64,000 bases of DNA from Aquisalimonas sp. 2447. Lineage in GTDB: Bacteria; Pseudomonadota; Gammaproteobacteria; Nitrococcales; Aquisalimonadaceae. The notes under the pieces are model-generated. The model searched no databases, was not told where the DNA came from, and was given only the letters and a program-made list of their open reading frames with translations. Numbering within the stretch: the first letter of the stretch is position 1; each line of letters opens with the position of its first letter. The position numbers and the translations under genes are program-made. Location: assembly GCF_012044895.1 (NCBI RefSeq), contig NZ_CP050695.1:1890501-1954500 (forward strand), in the 5' to 3' direction. Shown here piece by piece: positions 51,742-60,821 of this stretch.

Positions 51742-53610
51742 TTGAATCCCGATTTCCTGTCTTCCTCGTTTGGCAATGAGTCCGAGGCGCGACGGTTGCA
51801 GGAGCTCTTGTCACGCGAGCTCCTGGATACGCGCCCGGACCAGCGGCTGGATCAGTTCACGGGACTGGTTGCCGACGTCGTTGAAGCGCCCATGGCGTTC
51901 ATTGCGCTCATGGACGAGCACACCCAGTGGTTCAAATCCCGGGTGGGCCTGGATATCGAACGCGCGCCTCGGGATGAGGCCTTCTGCAACCACACGCTGA
52001 TGGCCGGAGCCATGGAGATCCCGGACACCCAGGCAGATCCGCGTTTCCGCGAGCACCACCTGGTGCGCGGCGAGCCCGGAATCCGCTTCTATGCGGGTGT
52101 TACGCTGCTGGGGCCCGGGGATGCTCCGGTGGGCACGCTATGCGTACTGGATACGCGGCCCCGCACCCTGGGTGATGTCGGCTGGCGTCGATTGCGGGAC
52201 TTCGCGCGTCTGGTGGAACAGGAGTTGCATTTCAACGTGCGTATCGCTGAAGCGCGAGAGGCCATCGAGCACACGGCGCTGCGTGATCCGGTCACCGGTC
52301 TGCCGCGGCGAAGCATCATCGTGGAACTGCTCGAGCGTGCCCTGGTCTCGGCCAGGGAGAGAGGTGAGGGCGTTGCCGTGGGCCAGATACGGTTCCCCCG
52401 CTATGACGAAGTGCTGGCCGTTTACGGGCGGGAGAGGGTGGACTACCTCGCGGAGCTGTTCAGTGAGCGCCTGCGTTGTGCCCTGCGCGCAGGGGACTAT
52501 CTCGGTCGGCTGGAGGCGGACACCTTCTGTGTGGTGGCGACGCAGGTCACCGCGGAGGACGATGCGGCGCAGCGGATGCGCGAGCTTTGCGATGCCTTGC
52601 GTCAGCCCTACAACATCAGCGGGGGGACACGGGAGGTGATGGTCGGCTTCGGCGCCAGCATGTTTCCGCAAGACGCCACCGAGGCGTTGGCGCTGATGGA
52701 TCGGGCCGGGCTGGCCGCCGGCCGCGCCGAGGCTGCCGGCGAGCAGGCGCCGGTGTTTTTCAGCGGTGAGGTGAATAGCGCCATTTCCCGCCGTGATCGG
52801 ATCGCACAGCGGCTTTCCCGGGCCCTGGAGCGCGAACGGGTAGAACTGCACTATCAGCCGGTGCTGGATGCCCGCACCGGGCTGCTGGTGGGCTGTGAGG
52901 CGCTGGCGCGTTGGACCTGCTCTCAGCTCGGACGCGTCAGCCCGGGCGAGTTCATCCCGGTGGCGGAGCGCGATCCGCTGCTCTCGCGGACGCTGACCCG
53001 CTATGTGCTGGAACATGCCTGCCGACAGGCCGCGGCGTGGCGGGCGTGCATGCGCGAGCCGTTCTGGATCAGCGTCAATGTCTCCGGCGGGGAACTGCAT
53101 GACCCCGATCTTGCCGGCGCGGTTCAGGAGCTCATTACCCGCCACCAACTGCCTGCGGGGACCCTGGTGGTGGAGCTCACCGAACAGAGCATGATCACTG
53201 ATCTGGATGGAGCGGTTGCAGTCATGGAGCGACTGCAGAGGCTCGGCGTCCACTGCGCGGTGGACGATTTCGGCACCGGGTACTCGTCCCTGAATTACCT
53301 GCGCCGGTTGCCCCTGGACAAACTCAAGATCGACCGCAGCTTCATCGATGCCATGCGCGAGGCCGGGCCCGGGCGCGACGTGGTCAAGGCAATCATCGGC
53401 ATCGGCCATGCCCTGGGGATGAGTGTGGTGGCCGAGGGCGTGGAGACCCACGACCAGGTGCAGCTCCTGTGTGACCTCAACTGCAACGAACTCCAGGGTT
53501 TTCTGGTGCGACATCCGGTGTCGGCCGAGGACATCGAGGCCATAGTCCAGGGCGGTGCGCGGATTCCCTGGGTCTGGGAGGAGCAGCTCGGCCGCGGCCA
53601 GACCTCCTGA
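51742..53610 (+). CDS. GAF-GGDEF-EAL protein, predicted c-di-GMP phosphodiesterase
   Basis: A 622-aa soluble protein: GAF domain (about 20-165), degenerate GGDEF domain (about 185-340), EAL domain (about 365-610). In the GGDEF domain the signature is YLGRLEADTFCVV, so EADTF replaces GGDEF and the domain should not make c-di-GMP. The EAL motifs are complete: GCEALARW, SVNVSGGEL, ELTEQS, DDFGTGYSSLNYL, KIDRSF and VAEGVETHDQ. The start is a TTG at 51742 with AGGGTGG upstream; the next ATG would cut into the GAF domain. It is divergent from truC. Confidence 0.9.
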   Translation: MNPDFLSSSFGNESEARRLQELLSRELLDTRPDQRLDQFTGLVADVVEAPMAFIALMDEHTQWFKSRVGLDIERAPRDEAFCNHTLMAGAMEIPDTQADPRFREHHLVRGEPGIRFYAGVTLLGPGDAPVGTLCVLDTRPRTLGDVGWRRLRDFARLVEQELHFNVRIAEAREAIEHTALRDPVTGLPRRSIIVELLERALVSARERGEGVAVGQIRFPRYDEVLAVYGRERVDYLAELFSERLRCALRAGDYLGRLEADTFCVVATQVTAEDDAAQRMRELCDALRQPYNISGGTREVMVGFGASMFPQDATEALALMDRAGLAAGRAEAAGEQAPVFFSGEVNSAISRRDRIAQRLSRALERERVELHYQPVLDARTGLLVGCEALARWTCSQLGRVSPGEFIPVAERDPLLSRTLTRYVLEHACRQAAAWRACMREPFWISVNVSGGELHDPDLAGAVQELITRHQLPAGTLVVELTEQSMITDLDGAVAVMERLQRLGVHCAVDDFGTGYSSLNYLRRLPLDKLKIDRSFIDAMREAGPGRDVVKAIIGIGHALGMSVVAEGVETHDQVQLLCDLNCNELQGFLVRHPVSAEDIEAIVQGGARIPWVWEEQLGRGQTS

Positions 53611-53669
53611 CAGTGCGTACTGGTGCGGTACCATGGCGACTCCCGTGCCGTGTGAACAGGCGATAGTCC

Positions 53670-54317
53670 ATGACCGCGCTGAATGCGACCGCGACGGCCG
53701 ATCCGGCACTGCGCCGGGCGGCCATCACCTTCAGTCTCTGGATGGTGTTCTGGATCCCCGTCATCCTCTGGGGATACGGGCCACAGAATTTCCTCTGGCT
53801 GTGCAACATTGCCCAGTTCCTGGTCCTCTACAGCCTCTGGACCGGTAACCGCCTGCTGCTGTCCAGCCAGGCGGGGACGGTCGTGATGGTCGGCATTTTC
53901 TGGACTCCCGACTTTCTCCTGGGGGCGATAAGCGGCGGCGCGTGGGGGAGTTTCACCGCCTACATGTTCAACCCGGAGAACCCGCTGCTGGCGCGGGCGA
54001 CTTCCCTGTATCACATCTTTCTGCCGGTGCTGATCGTCTGGGCGCTGCACCGTGTCGGTTACGACCGGCGCGCTCCCTTGTTACAGACCGCCCTGGCCGT
54101 GGTCGTGCTCCCCGCGACATGGTTGCTGACCGAGGCAGAGCGGAATATCAACTGGCTGACCGAGCCCATGGGCATCGAGCAGGTGTGGATGCCTGATCCC
54201 GCTTTTGTGCTGCTCATGATGTTCCTCTATCCTCTGCTGCTCTTCTGGCCCGGTCACGGGCTTGTCCTTCTGGTGCGGCGGATCCTGGCGCGGTGCGGTC
54301 TGCCCCCGGTGAAATAG
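53670..54317 (+). CDS. Multi-span membrane protein of unknown function, 215 aa
   Basis: I do not recognise the family with confidence. Six or seven hydrophobic spans cover most of the 215 aa, with conserved-looking aromatic and acidic motifs in loops (GYGPQNFLWLCNIAQFL, FWTPDFLLGAISGG, TAEAERNINWLTEPMG-like text and a C-terminal LLLFWPGHGLVLLV). Histidines and tryptophans inside spans (SLYHIFLPV, VWALHRVGY) could bind a cofactor. It lies 10 bases before the Atm1-type exporter gene and is surely in the same operon. Confidence 0.75.
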   Translation: MTALNATATADPALRRAAITFSLWMVFWIPVILWGYGPQNFLWLCNIAQFLVLYSLWTGNRLLLSSQAGTVVMVGIFWTPDFLLGAISGGAWGSFTAYMFNPENPLLARATSLYHIFLPVLIVWALHRVGYDRRAPLLQTALAVVVLPATWLLTEAERNINWLTEPMGIEQVWMPDPAFVLLMMFLYPLLLFWPGHGLVLLVRRILARCGLPPVK

Positions 54318-54326
54318 GGGAAAGCG

Positions 54327-56135
54327 TTGCGGTCTTCCGGCGCGACAACGGCCGATGTTGGTGTGCGTCCCAACTGGGGCATTATTCGCAGCCTGCTGCC
54401 TTATCTCCTGGAGTTCCGCGGGCGGGTCGCAGTGGCCGTCGCCTGCCTGGTGCTGGCCAAGGTGGCGAACGTGCTGGTGCCCGTCGCCCTGAAGTTCCTG
54501 GTTGACACCCTGGAAGAACGGGGCGAGGAGGTGATGCTGCTGGTACCGCTGGCGCTGGTGGTGGGCTACGGCCTGCTGCGTTTCGGTGCCACGTTCTTCG
54601 GCGAACTCCGGGATGCGGTGTTCGCCCGTGTCGCAGAGCGCGCCATGCGGCGGGCGTCCCTGGAGGTGTTCCGCCACCTGCATCGCCTGCAGCTGTCGTT
54701 TCATCTGTCGCGCCAGACCGGGGCCCTGGCCCGGGACATCGAACGCGGCACCAACGGCATGAGCTTCCTGCTGCGGTTCATGCTGTTCAACATCGTGCCC
54801 ACGGTGCTGGAGATCGCCATGGTGGCGGTGATTCTGTTCTTTGCCTTCAGCCCCGGTTTCGTGGTTACGGTGATTGCCGCGGTGGTGATCTACATCGCGT
54901 TCTCCGTGGTGGTTACCGAGTGGCGCACGCGCTTCGTACGCGAGGCGAACACCATGGACAACCGCTCCAACACCCGCGCCGTGGACAGTCTGCTGAACTA
55001 CGAGACGGTGAAGTACTTCAATAACGAGGCCTACGAGGCCCAGCGCTACGACCGGGATCTGGAGGCGTGGGAATCCGCCCGCATGAAGAACCGCCTCTCC
55101 CTGGCCGCGCTGAACTCCGGTCAGGCCCTGATCATCGCTGGCGCCATCACCGTGATGATGGCCATGGCCGCCATCCAGGTCAGCAGCGGCGACATGAGTA
55201 TGGGTGACCTGGTGATGGTCAACGCGTACATGATCCAGCTTTTCATGCCCCTGAACGTGCTCGGCTTCGTCTACCGGGAGATCCGCCAGGCTCTGGTGGA
55301 CATTGAGCGCATGTTCGGGCTGCTCGGCGAGGACGCCAGCGTACAGGATCATCCCCGTGCCCGACCGCTGGCTCCGGATGGTGGAGAAGTGCGCTTTCAC
55401 CGCGTGGACTTTGCCTACCAGCCCGATCGTCCGATCCTGCGCGACGTGAGCTTCGCCATTCCGGCGGGCGCCAAGGTGGCGGTGGTGGGCCCCAGCGGTG
55501 CCGGCAAGTCCACCATCGCACGGCTGCTGTTCCGCTTCTACGATGTCGACGGCGGTGCAATTAGCGTCAATGGTCAGGATGTCCGCGACGTCACCCAGGA
55601 CAGTCTGCGTGGGGCCATCGGCGTGGTGCCGCAGGATACCGTGCTGTTCAACGACACCATCCGCTACAACATCGCCTACGGCCGGCCTGACGCCAGTGAG
55701 GAGGAAGTTCTCGACGCGGTACGCCTGGCGGATCTGGATGATTTCATCGCGCGCCTGCCGGAAGGCCTAGAGACGCGTGTGGGCGAGCGGGGGCTCAAGG
55801 TCTCCGGGGGCGAGAAGCAGCGTATTGCCATCGCGCGGGTGCTGCTCAAGGATCCGCCCATCCTGGTGCTGGACGAGGCCACCTCGTCCCTGGATTCCGC
55901 CTCGGAGCAGGCTATCCTGCACGCGCTCAACACCGTAGCCCGCCAGCGCACCACCCTGGCCATTGCTCACCGATTGTCCACGATCATGGATGCGGACCGC
56001 ATCGTGGTGCTGGACCAGGGGCGCGTGGTGGAGCAGGGGGAGCACGGAGAACTGCTGGCCGCCGACGGCGTCTACGCCGCCCTCTGGCGCCAGCAGCAGG
56101 CAGTCGCCGCCATGGACGGCGAGGATCCGGCGTGA
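54327..56135 (+). CDS. Atm1-type ABC exporter (fused permease and ATPase)
   Basis: A 602-aa half-transporter that would act as a homodimer in the inner membrane. Six spans (about 20-330) precede the nucleotide-binding domain, with Walker A GPSGAGKSTIARLL, Q-loop GVVPQDTVLFNDTI, signature VSGGEKQRIAIARVLL, Walker B ILVLDEATSSLD and H-loop AHRLS. The NYETVKYFNNE motif is typical of the ABCB7/Atm1 branch, which exports glutathione-linked metal or sulfur compounds. The start is TTG 54327 after GGGGAAA. The next gene overlaps its stop by four bases. Confidence 0.92.
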   Translation: MRSSGATTADVGVRPNWGIIRSLLPYLLEFRGRVAVAVACLVLAKVANVLVPVALKFLVDTLEERGEEVMLLVPLALVVGYGLLRFGATFFGELRDAVFARVAERAMRRASLEVFRHLHRLQLSFHLSRQTGALARDIERGTNGMSFLLRFMLFNIVPTVLEIAMVAVILFFAFSPGFVVTVIAAVVIYIAFSVVVTEWRTRFVREANTMDNRSNTRAVDSLLNYETVKYFNNEAYEAQRYDRDLEAWESARMKNRLSLAALNSGQALIIAGAITVMMAMAAIQVSSGDMSMGDLVMVNAYMIQLFMPLNVLGFVYREIRQALVDIERMFGLLGEDASVQDHPRARPLAPDGGEVRFHRVDFAYQPDRPILRDVSFAIPAGAKVAVVGPSGAGKSTIARLLFRFYDVDGGAISVNGQDVRDVTQDSLRGAIGVVPQDTVLFNDTIRYNIAYGRPDASEEEVLDAVRLADLDDFIARLPEGLETRVGERGLKVSGGEKQRIAIARVLLKDPPILVLDEATSSLDSASEQAILHALNTVARQRTTLAIAHRLSTIMDADRIVVLDQGRVVEQGEHGELLAADGVYAALWRQQQAVAAMDGEDPA

Positions 56136-57307
56136 GCCGATATGACGTCATCATCATCGGTGGCGGCGCCGCAGGCCTCTTTTGCGCCGCCCTGGCGGGC
56201 CAGCGCGGCCGCAAGGTGCTGGTGTTGGAGCATACCAGCAAGGTGGGCCGGAAGATCCTCATGTCCGGGGGTGGGCGCTGCAATTTCACCAATATGTACA
56301 GCGGTCCCGAGCACTTCCTGGGCGCTAATCCGCATTTTCACAAGTCTGCGCTAAGCCGTTACACACCCTGGGATTTCATTGCCCTGGTGGAATCCCATGG
56401 CATCGCGTACCACGAGAAGAAGCTGGGGCAGCTGTTCTGCGACGGCAAGGCCCGGGCCATCGTTGACCTGCTGCTGGCCGAGTGTGCCGCCGGTGGCGTG
56501 ACCGTGGCGACCGGCACATCGGTGGATGCGGTGAGCGGTGATGGGCCGTTCCGGCTGCAGACTAGCACCGGCGCCATGGAGGCCGATGCGGTGGTGGTGG
56601 CCACCGGCGGCCTGTCCATTCCACGCATGGGCGCAACGGCGTTCGGCCATCGGCTGGCGCAGGAATACGGCCTGGCGCTGCAGCCCACACGGCCGGCCCT
56701 GGTGCCGCTAGTGCTGGACAAGGGGGTCATGGGCGAACTGCGGGAACTGGCGGGGACGTCCCTGGACGCCGTGGTCGCGGCCGGGGATGCCGCATTCCGG
56801 GAGAACGTGCTCATTACCCATCGCGGGCTCAGCGGCCCGGCGGTGCTGCAGGCATCATCATACTGGCAGGACGGAGCCCCGGTCGCCATCGATCTGGACC
56901 CGGATCAGCGGGTCCGTGAGGCCCTTCACCGGGCCAGGGTCGACGGCAGCCGCACCCGGGCACACACCCTGCTGGGCGAGCATCTGACCCGTCGGGTGGC
57001 ACAGTACTGGTTCGGCGACGATCTGCCGGATATCCCGCTGGCCGGTTATTCCAGCACGGCCCTGGAGGCGCTGGCACAGCGCCTGAGTGCCTGGACGGTG
57101 GTGCCGGTGGGCACCGAGGGGTACGCCGTGGCCGAGGTGACCCTGGGCGGGGTGGATACCGACGAGCTTTCCTCGAAGACCATGGCCAGCCGCCGGGTGC
57201 CGGGGCTTTACTTCATTGGTGAAGTCGTGGATGTTACCGGTCATCTCGGTGGGCACAATTTCCAGTGGGCATGGGCATCGGCGCATGCCGCGGCTCAGTA
57301 TGTTTAG
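56132..57307 (+). CDS. FAD-dependent flavoprotein of the HI0933/YhiN (BaiN) family
   Basis: A 391-aa flavoprotein. The N-terminal FAD motif VIIIGGGAAGLFCAALA is followed by the family hallmark KILMSGGGRCNFTN, then YTPWDFIALVESHGIAYHEKKLGQLFC, ATGGLSIPRMGATAFGHRLA and a C-terminal GLYFIGEVVDVTGHLGGHNFQWAWASAHAAA. The reaction of most family members is unknown. The start is GTG 56132, overlapping the ABC exporter stop by four bases (GTGA), so the two are translationally coupled. Confidence 0.92.
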   Translation: MSRYDVIIIGGGAAGLFCAALAGQRGRKVLVLEHTSKVGRKILMSGGGRCNFTNMYSGPEHFLGANPHFHKSALSRYTPWDFIALVESHGIAYHEKKLGQLFCDGKARAIVDLLLAECAAGGVTVATGTSVDAVSGDGPFRLQTSTGAMEADAVVVATGGLSIPRMGATAFGHRLAQEYGLALQPTRPALVPLVLDKGVMGELRELAGTSLDAVVAAGDAAFRENVLITHRGLSGPAVLQASSYWQDGAPVAIDLDPDQRVREALHRARVDGSRTRAHTLLGEHLTRRVAQYWFGDDLPDIPLAGYSSTALEALAQRLSAWTVVPVGTEGYAVAEVTLGGVDTDELSSKTMASRRVPGLYFIGEVVDVTGHLGGHNFQWAWASAHAAAQYV

Positions 57308-57363
57308 CTTGGTGTCCTGCAGGACACTCGCGTCACGGGCGAAAACCACAACAAGGAGGGGGG

Positions 57364-58158
57364 ATGGGGGATTTTTCCGGAATCCTGGAAGCGTTGGGCG
57401 GGTCCGGTAACAACACCGTTGAGGTCAGTGGAGAATGGGCCCAGGGACGTGCCCTGTTCGGAGGCCTGGCCGCGGCGATCACCATGGAGCCGGTGATGCG
57501 TCACGTGGATCCCGACCGGGAACTGCGCAGCGCCAGTATTGCGTTCGTGGGGCCGCTGAGCCCCGGCGTCGTGCACGTCACCCCGCGTGCGCTGCGTGAA
57601 GGCGGCAGTGTCAGCCAGTTCCAGGCAGAGGCGGCGCAGGACGGCGAGGTCAAGACATCGGTGCTTGCCAGCTTCGGCAAGGCACGGGCGTCCGGGGCGG
57701 TCATGCCGGCGGAGCCGGCGGTCGGCGCCCCAGCACCGGACGAGGTCGAGCCGGTGATCTACCGGAAGGGGGTGAATCCGGCGTTCACCCGGTTCTTCGA
57801 GTACCGCTATTGCATCGGCAGCCTGCCGTTCACCGGCGCGACGACCAGAGACATGGGCGGCTGGATCCGGTTCCGGGATGAAGCCGGGCCGTTGGGACCG
57901 TTGCAACTGCTCGGCCTGATCGACGCGTGGCCGCCGGCAACACTGCCGTTGCTGACTGAGCGCGCACCCTCCAGTTCGCTGACCTGGTTCGTGGAATTCG
58001 TGCAGCCGCTGCCCGCCATCGAGGCCAATGACTGGTTGCTGTATCAGGCCACTCTGGATCACGCCCGGGACGGCTACGGGCAGACCCAGGCCCGTTTGTG
58101 GACACGCGCCGGCGACCTGATCGCTCTCAGTCGCCAGACGGTAACGGTGTTCGGCTGA
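57364..58158 (+). CDS. Acyl-CoA thioesterase family protein (double hot dog)
   Basis: A 264-aa protein of the thioesterase-like (TesB-type, 4HBT_3) superfamily. It has VSGEWAQGRALFGGLAAAITM and RSASIAFVGPLSPGVVHVTPRALREGGSVSQFQAEAAQDGE in the first hot dog, and PLQLLGLIDAWPPATLPLL and LTWFVEFVQPLPAIEANDWLLYQATLDHARDGYGQTQARLWTRAG in the second. It would hydrolyse acyl-CoA; chain length unknown. GGAGGGGG precedes ATG 57364; the frame is open earlier but that start overlaps the flavoprotein gene. Confidence 0.85.
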   Translation: MGDFSGILEALGGSGNNTVEVSGEWAQGRALFGGLAAAITMEPVMRHVDPDRELRSASIAFVGPLSPGVVHVTPRALREGGSVSQFQAEAAQDGEVKTSVLASFGKARASGAVMPAEPAVGAPAPDEVEPVIYRKGVNPAFTRFFEYRYCIGSLPFTGATTRDMGGWIRFRDEAGPLGPLQLLGLIDAWPPATLPLLTERAPSSSLTWFVEFVQPLPAIEANDWLLYQATLDHARDGYGQTQARLWTRAGDLIALSRQTVTVFG

Positions 58159-58182
58159 CCTGCAGTCCTGACCCCGGCCGGA

Positions 58183-58380
58183 TCAGTGATTGCCCTCGGG
58201 CATGCAGACGATCTCGGCGATCTCGAGATCGCGTTGGTCACCGGCATGTTCGGTCAGGAACGCGCGCTCGATCTCGTCGCTGGCGACACTGCCGTCGCTG
58301 GCGCTGAGTTCGCGTACGAAATGGTCGATGGCTCCGGATGCGCGATCCCGGAATTCCACGGTGCAGACGTAGTGCGTCAT
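58183..58380 (-). CDS. Small conserved-looking protein, 65 aa
   Basis: I do not recognise this 65-aa protein. It reads as a compact alpha/beta unit: a beta start (MTHYVCTVEFRDRASGAIDHFVRELSA), a helix with acidic residues (SDEIERAFLTEHAG) and a final strand (LEIAEIVCMPEGNH), with two cysteines and no signal. AGGAG lies eight bases before ATG 58380, which supports expression. It stands alone between the thioesterase gene (convergent) and the secreted 239-aa gene. Confidence 0.65.
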   Translation of the reverse strand: MTHYVCTVEFRDRASGAIDHFVRELSASDGSVASDEIERAFLTEHAGDQRDLEIAEIVCMPEGNH

Positions 58381-58461
58381 GGCTCGGCTCCTGTTTTCGC
58401 CTTCCCTGTGGAAAGAGTAGCAGAGCCATGCTTCCAGGCGATCCAGGGCGCCCGGGGGGCG

Positions 58462-59181
58462 TTACCAGTAGAGAGCCAATGCGGCTTGAGACGGCGCGAT
58501 GACCATCCGGTAGTGGAGTCGCGGCGGGTCGCCGCCGGGTATTCGGGTTGTGGCTCCGGCGCGAGCGGTTGCACCCTGCGCGGATGTAGGGCGGGTCCAG
58601 ACCTGGATGGCGGATACCGCCATGCCCAGGGCGGCGTTGCGCAGACCGTCACCGGTGCGGTCATCGCCGATGGCAATGGTCGCTCCGGCGGCGATATTCA
58701 CCGCCAGCGCACCCTTGAGGGCGCCCGGTCGCCGACGCTGCGCTTCAATGCGTGCCGTCTCGGCGATGAGCTGCTCGGCCCGGTGCAGCGCGTCCGGATG
58801 CCCGGAGGCGCGCAGGTCCTGCAGGCGGTGTCGCGCCTCGGGGTAGGGGGGCGATTCCAGCAGGAGTGTTCCCAGGGCCAGTAGCGATTTCACCGAATCC
58901 ACACGGGCGTCGAAGCGGGTGTCGCGGTCGGAGCCTTCGCTGGCCAGGTAGATGTTGCGGCCGAGGTTGGCCCCGTGGAAGCCACCCCAGCCGAAACGCC
59001 AGATTCTGTCGTGGCGCTGGCCCTGGGTCAGGGCGTCGTCCAGCGCCTGCCAGCGAGCCTCCGCGGCGACCGCGGGCTGCGCCGTCAGCGCGGCCGCCAG
59101 GGCCAGCAGGGCGGCGGCGAGGAGGCCGGTCGGCACCGAGATTGCGGAGTACTTCTGTAATAGGGCGATCACGGTGGGCAT
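58462..59181 (-). CDS. Secreted or membrane-anchored protein of unknown function, 239 aa
   Basis: I do not recognise the family. A long hydrophobic N-terminal segment (about 15-40, ending AVAAEA) is a likely signal peptide or anchor. The mature part has FGWGGFHGANLGRNIYLASEG, helical Arg/Glu-rich text, a short hydrophobic glycine/alanine stretch (LAVNIAAGATIAIG) and a C-terminal MVIAPSQAALALYW. Overall it could be an envelope protein. No operon partner; the hemolysin III gene is divergent. Confidence 0.65.
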   Translation of the reverse strand: MPTVIALLQKYSAISVPTGLLAAALLALAAALTAQPAVAAEARWQALDDALTQGQRHDRIWRFGWGGFHGANLGRNIYLASEGSDRDTRFDARVDSVKSLLALGTLLLESPPYPEARHRLQDLRASGHPDALHRAEQLIAETARIEAQRRRPGALKGALAVNIAAGATIAIGDDRTGDGLRNAALGMAVSAIQVWTRPTSAQGATARAGATTRIPGGDPPRLHYRMVIAPSQAALALYW

Positions 59182-59242
59182 GTTAGCTTACTGACGAAAC
59201 GCTGGCATGTTCCGCCAGCGGGCGAGATGGAGCAGGGCAAGA

Positions 59243-59926
59243 ATGGGCGCGATCCTCAGGGCGTACACTACCGCCGAACAATGGGCGGACCGCAGCGTGC
59301 ACTGGCTGGCCATGGTAGCCGCGGTGACGGGGCTGATTGCCTTGCTGGTGGCGGCCGGGCTATCGGGTGACGCCACGCCACTGGTCTGGGCGACTCTGGC
59401 GGTGTATGGCGCCGGCTTGGTGGTCATGTTCGGGTGTTCCATGCTGAGCAACCACGACCTGTCGGACAGTTCACGGTGGGCGGGGCTGTTCCAGAGACTG
59501 GACCATGCCGGCATCCTGTTCATGATCGCCGCGACCTACACGCCGCTGACCCTGTTCATCATCGGCGGTGCCGCCGGCTGGACCCTGCTGCTGTTCATCT
59601 GGGCCATGGCGCTCTTCGGCATGGGTCTGCGCCTGTTCCGGCGGCGTGCGCTGGAGCCGCGCAAGGCGTTTCTGTTCTACCTGGCGCTGGGCTGGAGCGC
59701 GGTGTTCGTGCTGCAACCGCTGGTATCGTCGGCGTCTCTGAGCGTCGCGGTGCTGGTGATCACCGGTGGCCTGCTGTACAGCCTGGGTGTACCGTTTTTC
59801 CTCTGGTGGCGGCTGCCGTTCCATCGCACCATCTGGCACGCCTTCGTGGTGGCGGCGGCAAGCTGCCATTACGCGGCGGTGATGGTCGGTGTGGCGCTGA
59901 CCGGGGGCCTGACGGCCAGTAGTTGA
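59243..59926 (+). CDS. Hemolysin III / PAQR-family membrane protein (YqfA-like)
   Basis: A 227-aa protein with seven spans. The hemolysin III/PAQR pattern is present: an early helix with TTAEQWADRSVHWLAMVAAV, then SMLSNHDLSDSSRWAGLFQRLDHAGILFMIAATYTPLTL (zinc-binding-type Ser, Asp and His) and a C-terminal HRTIWHAFVVAAASCHYAAV with the matching His pair. Family members are putative zinc-dependent hydrolases of membrane lipids; the haemolysin name is historical. I use ATG 59243 (AGGGCAAGA upstream) over 59207. Confidence 0.88.
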   Translation: MGAILRAYTTAEQWADRSVHWLAMVAAVTGLIALLVAAGLSGDATPLVWATLAVYGAGLVVMFGCSMLSNHDLSDSSRWAGLFQRLDHAGILFMIAATYTPLTLFIIGGAAGWTLLLFIWAMALFGMGLRLFRRRALEPRKAFLFYLALGWSAVFVLQPLVSSASLSVAVLVITGGLLYSLGVPFFLWWRLPFHRTIWHAFVVAAASCHYAAVMVGVALTGGLTASS

Positions 59927-60032
59927 TCCAGCAGCGGAGACGCCGCTCCACCATGACCGGCACCCCGGCGCGGGCAAATGGGTAGCGGCTGTTTGGCCGC
60001 GGGTCCCGAAACTTCACTCGTGAGCAGCCACC

Positions 60033-60803
60033 ATGTTTGAACGCTTCCCCGAAGGATTTCACGCCCTGATTCAGGGCGCCAGCCGCGGCATTGGCCTGGA
60101 GTGCGTGCGCCGGCTTCTCGATGAGCCGCAGGTGGGCCGGGTCTATGCGACCGCGCGCCGTCCGGACCGTGCTGAAGGGCTCCAGGAGCTCGCCGAAGCG
60201 CATCCGGAGCGGCTGGTGACGGTGCCCCTGGATGTCACCGACGAGAGCAGCATTGACGATGCCGCGGCCACCGTTGGTGCCCGCAGTGAGCGCCTGCACC
60301 TGCTGTTCAACGTGGCCGGATTGCTCCATGACGACCATGACCTGAAACCGGAGAAGCGCCTGGCGGACGTGCGCCTGGACAATCTGGAGCGCAGCTTCCG
60401 CGTCAACGCTTTCGGGCCATTGCTGGTGGCGCGAGCATTCGAACGGTTGCTCACCCATCGGGAGCACGCCGTGCTGGCCAATATGTCCGCGCGGGTCGGG
60501 AGTATCGGTGACAACGGCCTGGGCGGATGGTACGCCTACCGTGGTGCCAAGGCGGCGCAGAACATGTTCACCCGCGGGTTGTCCGTTGAGCTGGCGCGCC
60601 GGTCCCGGCAACTGGTGTGCGTGGCGCTGCACCCCGGAACCACCGATACCGGGCTGTCGCAGCCATTCCAGTCACGGGTGCCGGAGGGCAAGCTGTTCAG
60701 CACCGAATACACGGTGGAGCGCCTGTTCCAGGTCATCAGTGGACTGGGCCCGGAGGATTCTGGCAGCTTTCTTGCCTGGGACGGTGAGCCCATCCCCTGG
60801 TAG
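60033..60803 (+). CDS. Short-chain dehydrogenase (CsgA-like SDR)
   Basis: A 256-aa SDR of the CsgA/carbonyl-reductase-like group: QGASRGIGLECVRRLL (cofactor loop), ATARRPDRAEGL (Arg pair, NADP-type), LDVTDESSIDDA, FNVAGLLHDD, catalytic Ser in NMSARVGSIGDNGLGGW, and YRGAKAAQN (Tyr and Lys). The C-terminus HPGTTDTGLSQPFQSRVPEGKLFSTEYTVERL is typical. Substrate unknown. It converges on yjbQ with an 18-base gap. Confidence 0.9.
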   Translation: MFERFPEGFHALIQGASRGIGLECVRRLLDEPQVGRVYATARRPDRAEGLQELAEAHPERLVTVPLDVTDESSIDDAAATVGARSERLHLLFNVAGLLHDDHDLKPEKRLADVRLDNLERSFRVNAFGPLLVARAFERLLTHREHAVLANMSARVGSIGDNGLGGWYAYRGAKAAQNMFTRGLSVELARRSRQLVCVALHPGTTDTGLSQPFQSRVPEGKLFSTEYTVERLFQVISGLGPEDSGSFLAWDGEPIPW

Positions 60804-60821
60804 GGACCGCCCGCCGCGCGT

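Noticed and set aside
54081-55400. 439-codon open frame on the minus strand across the ABC exporter
   Set aside because: Antisense shadow; the Atm1-type exporter has all ATPase motifs on the plus strand.
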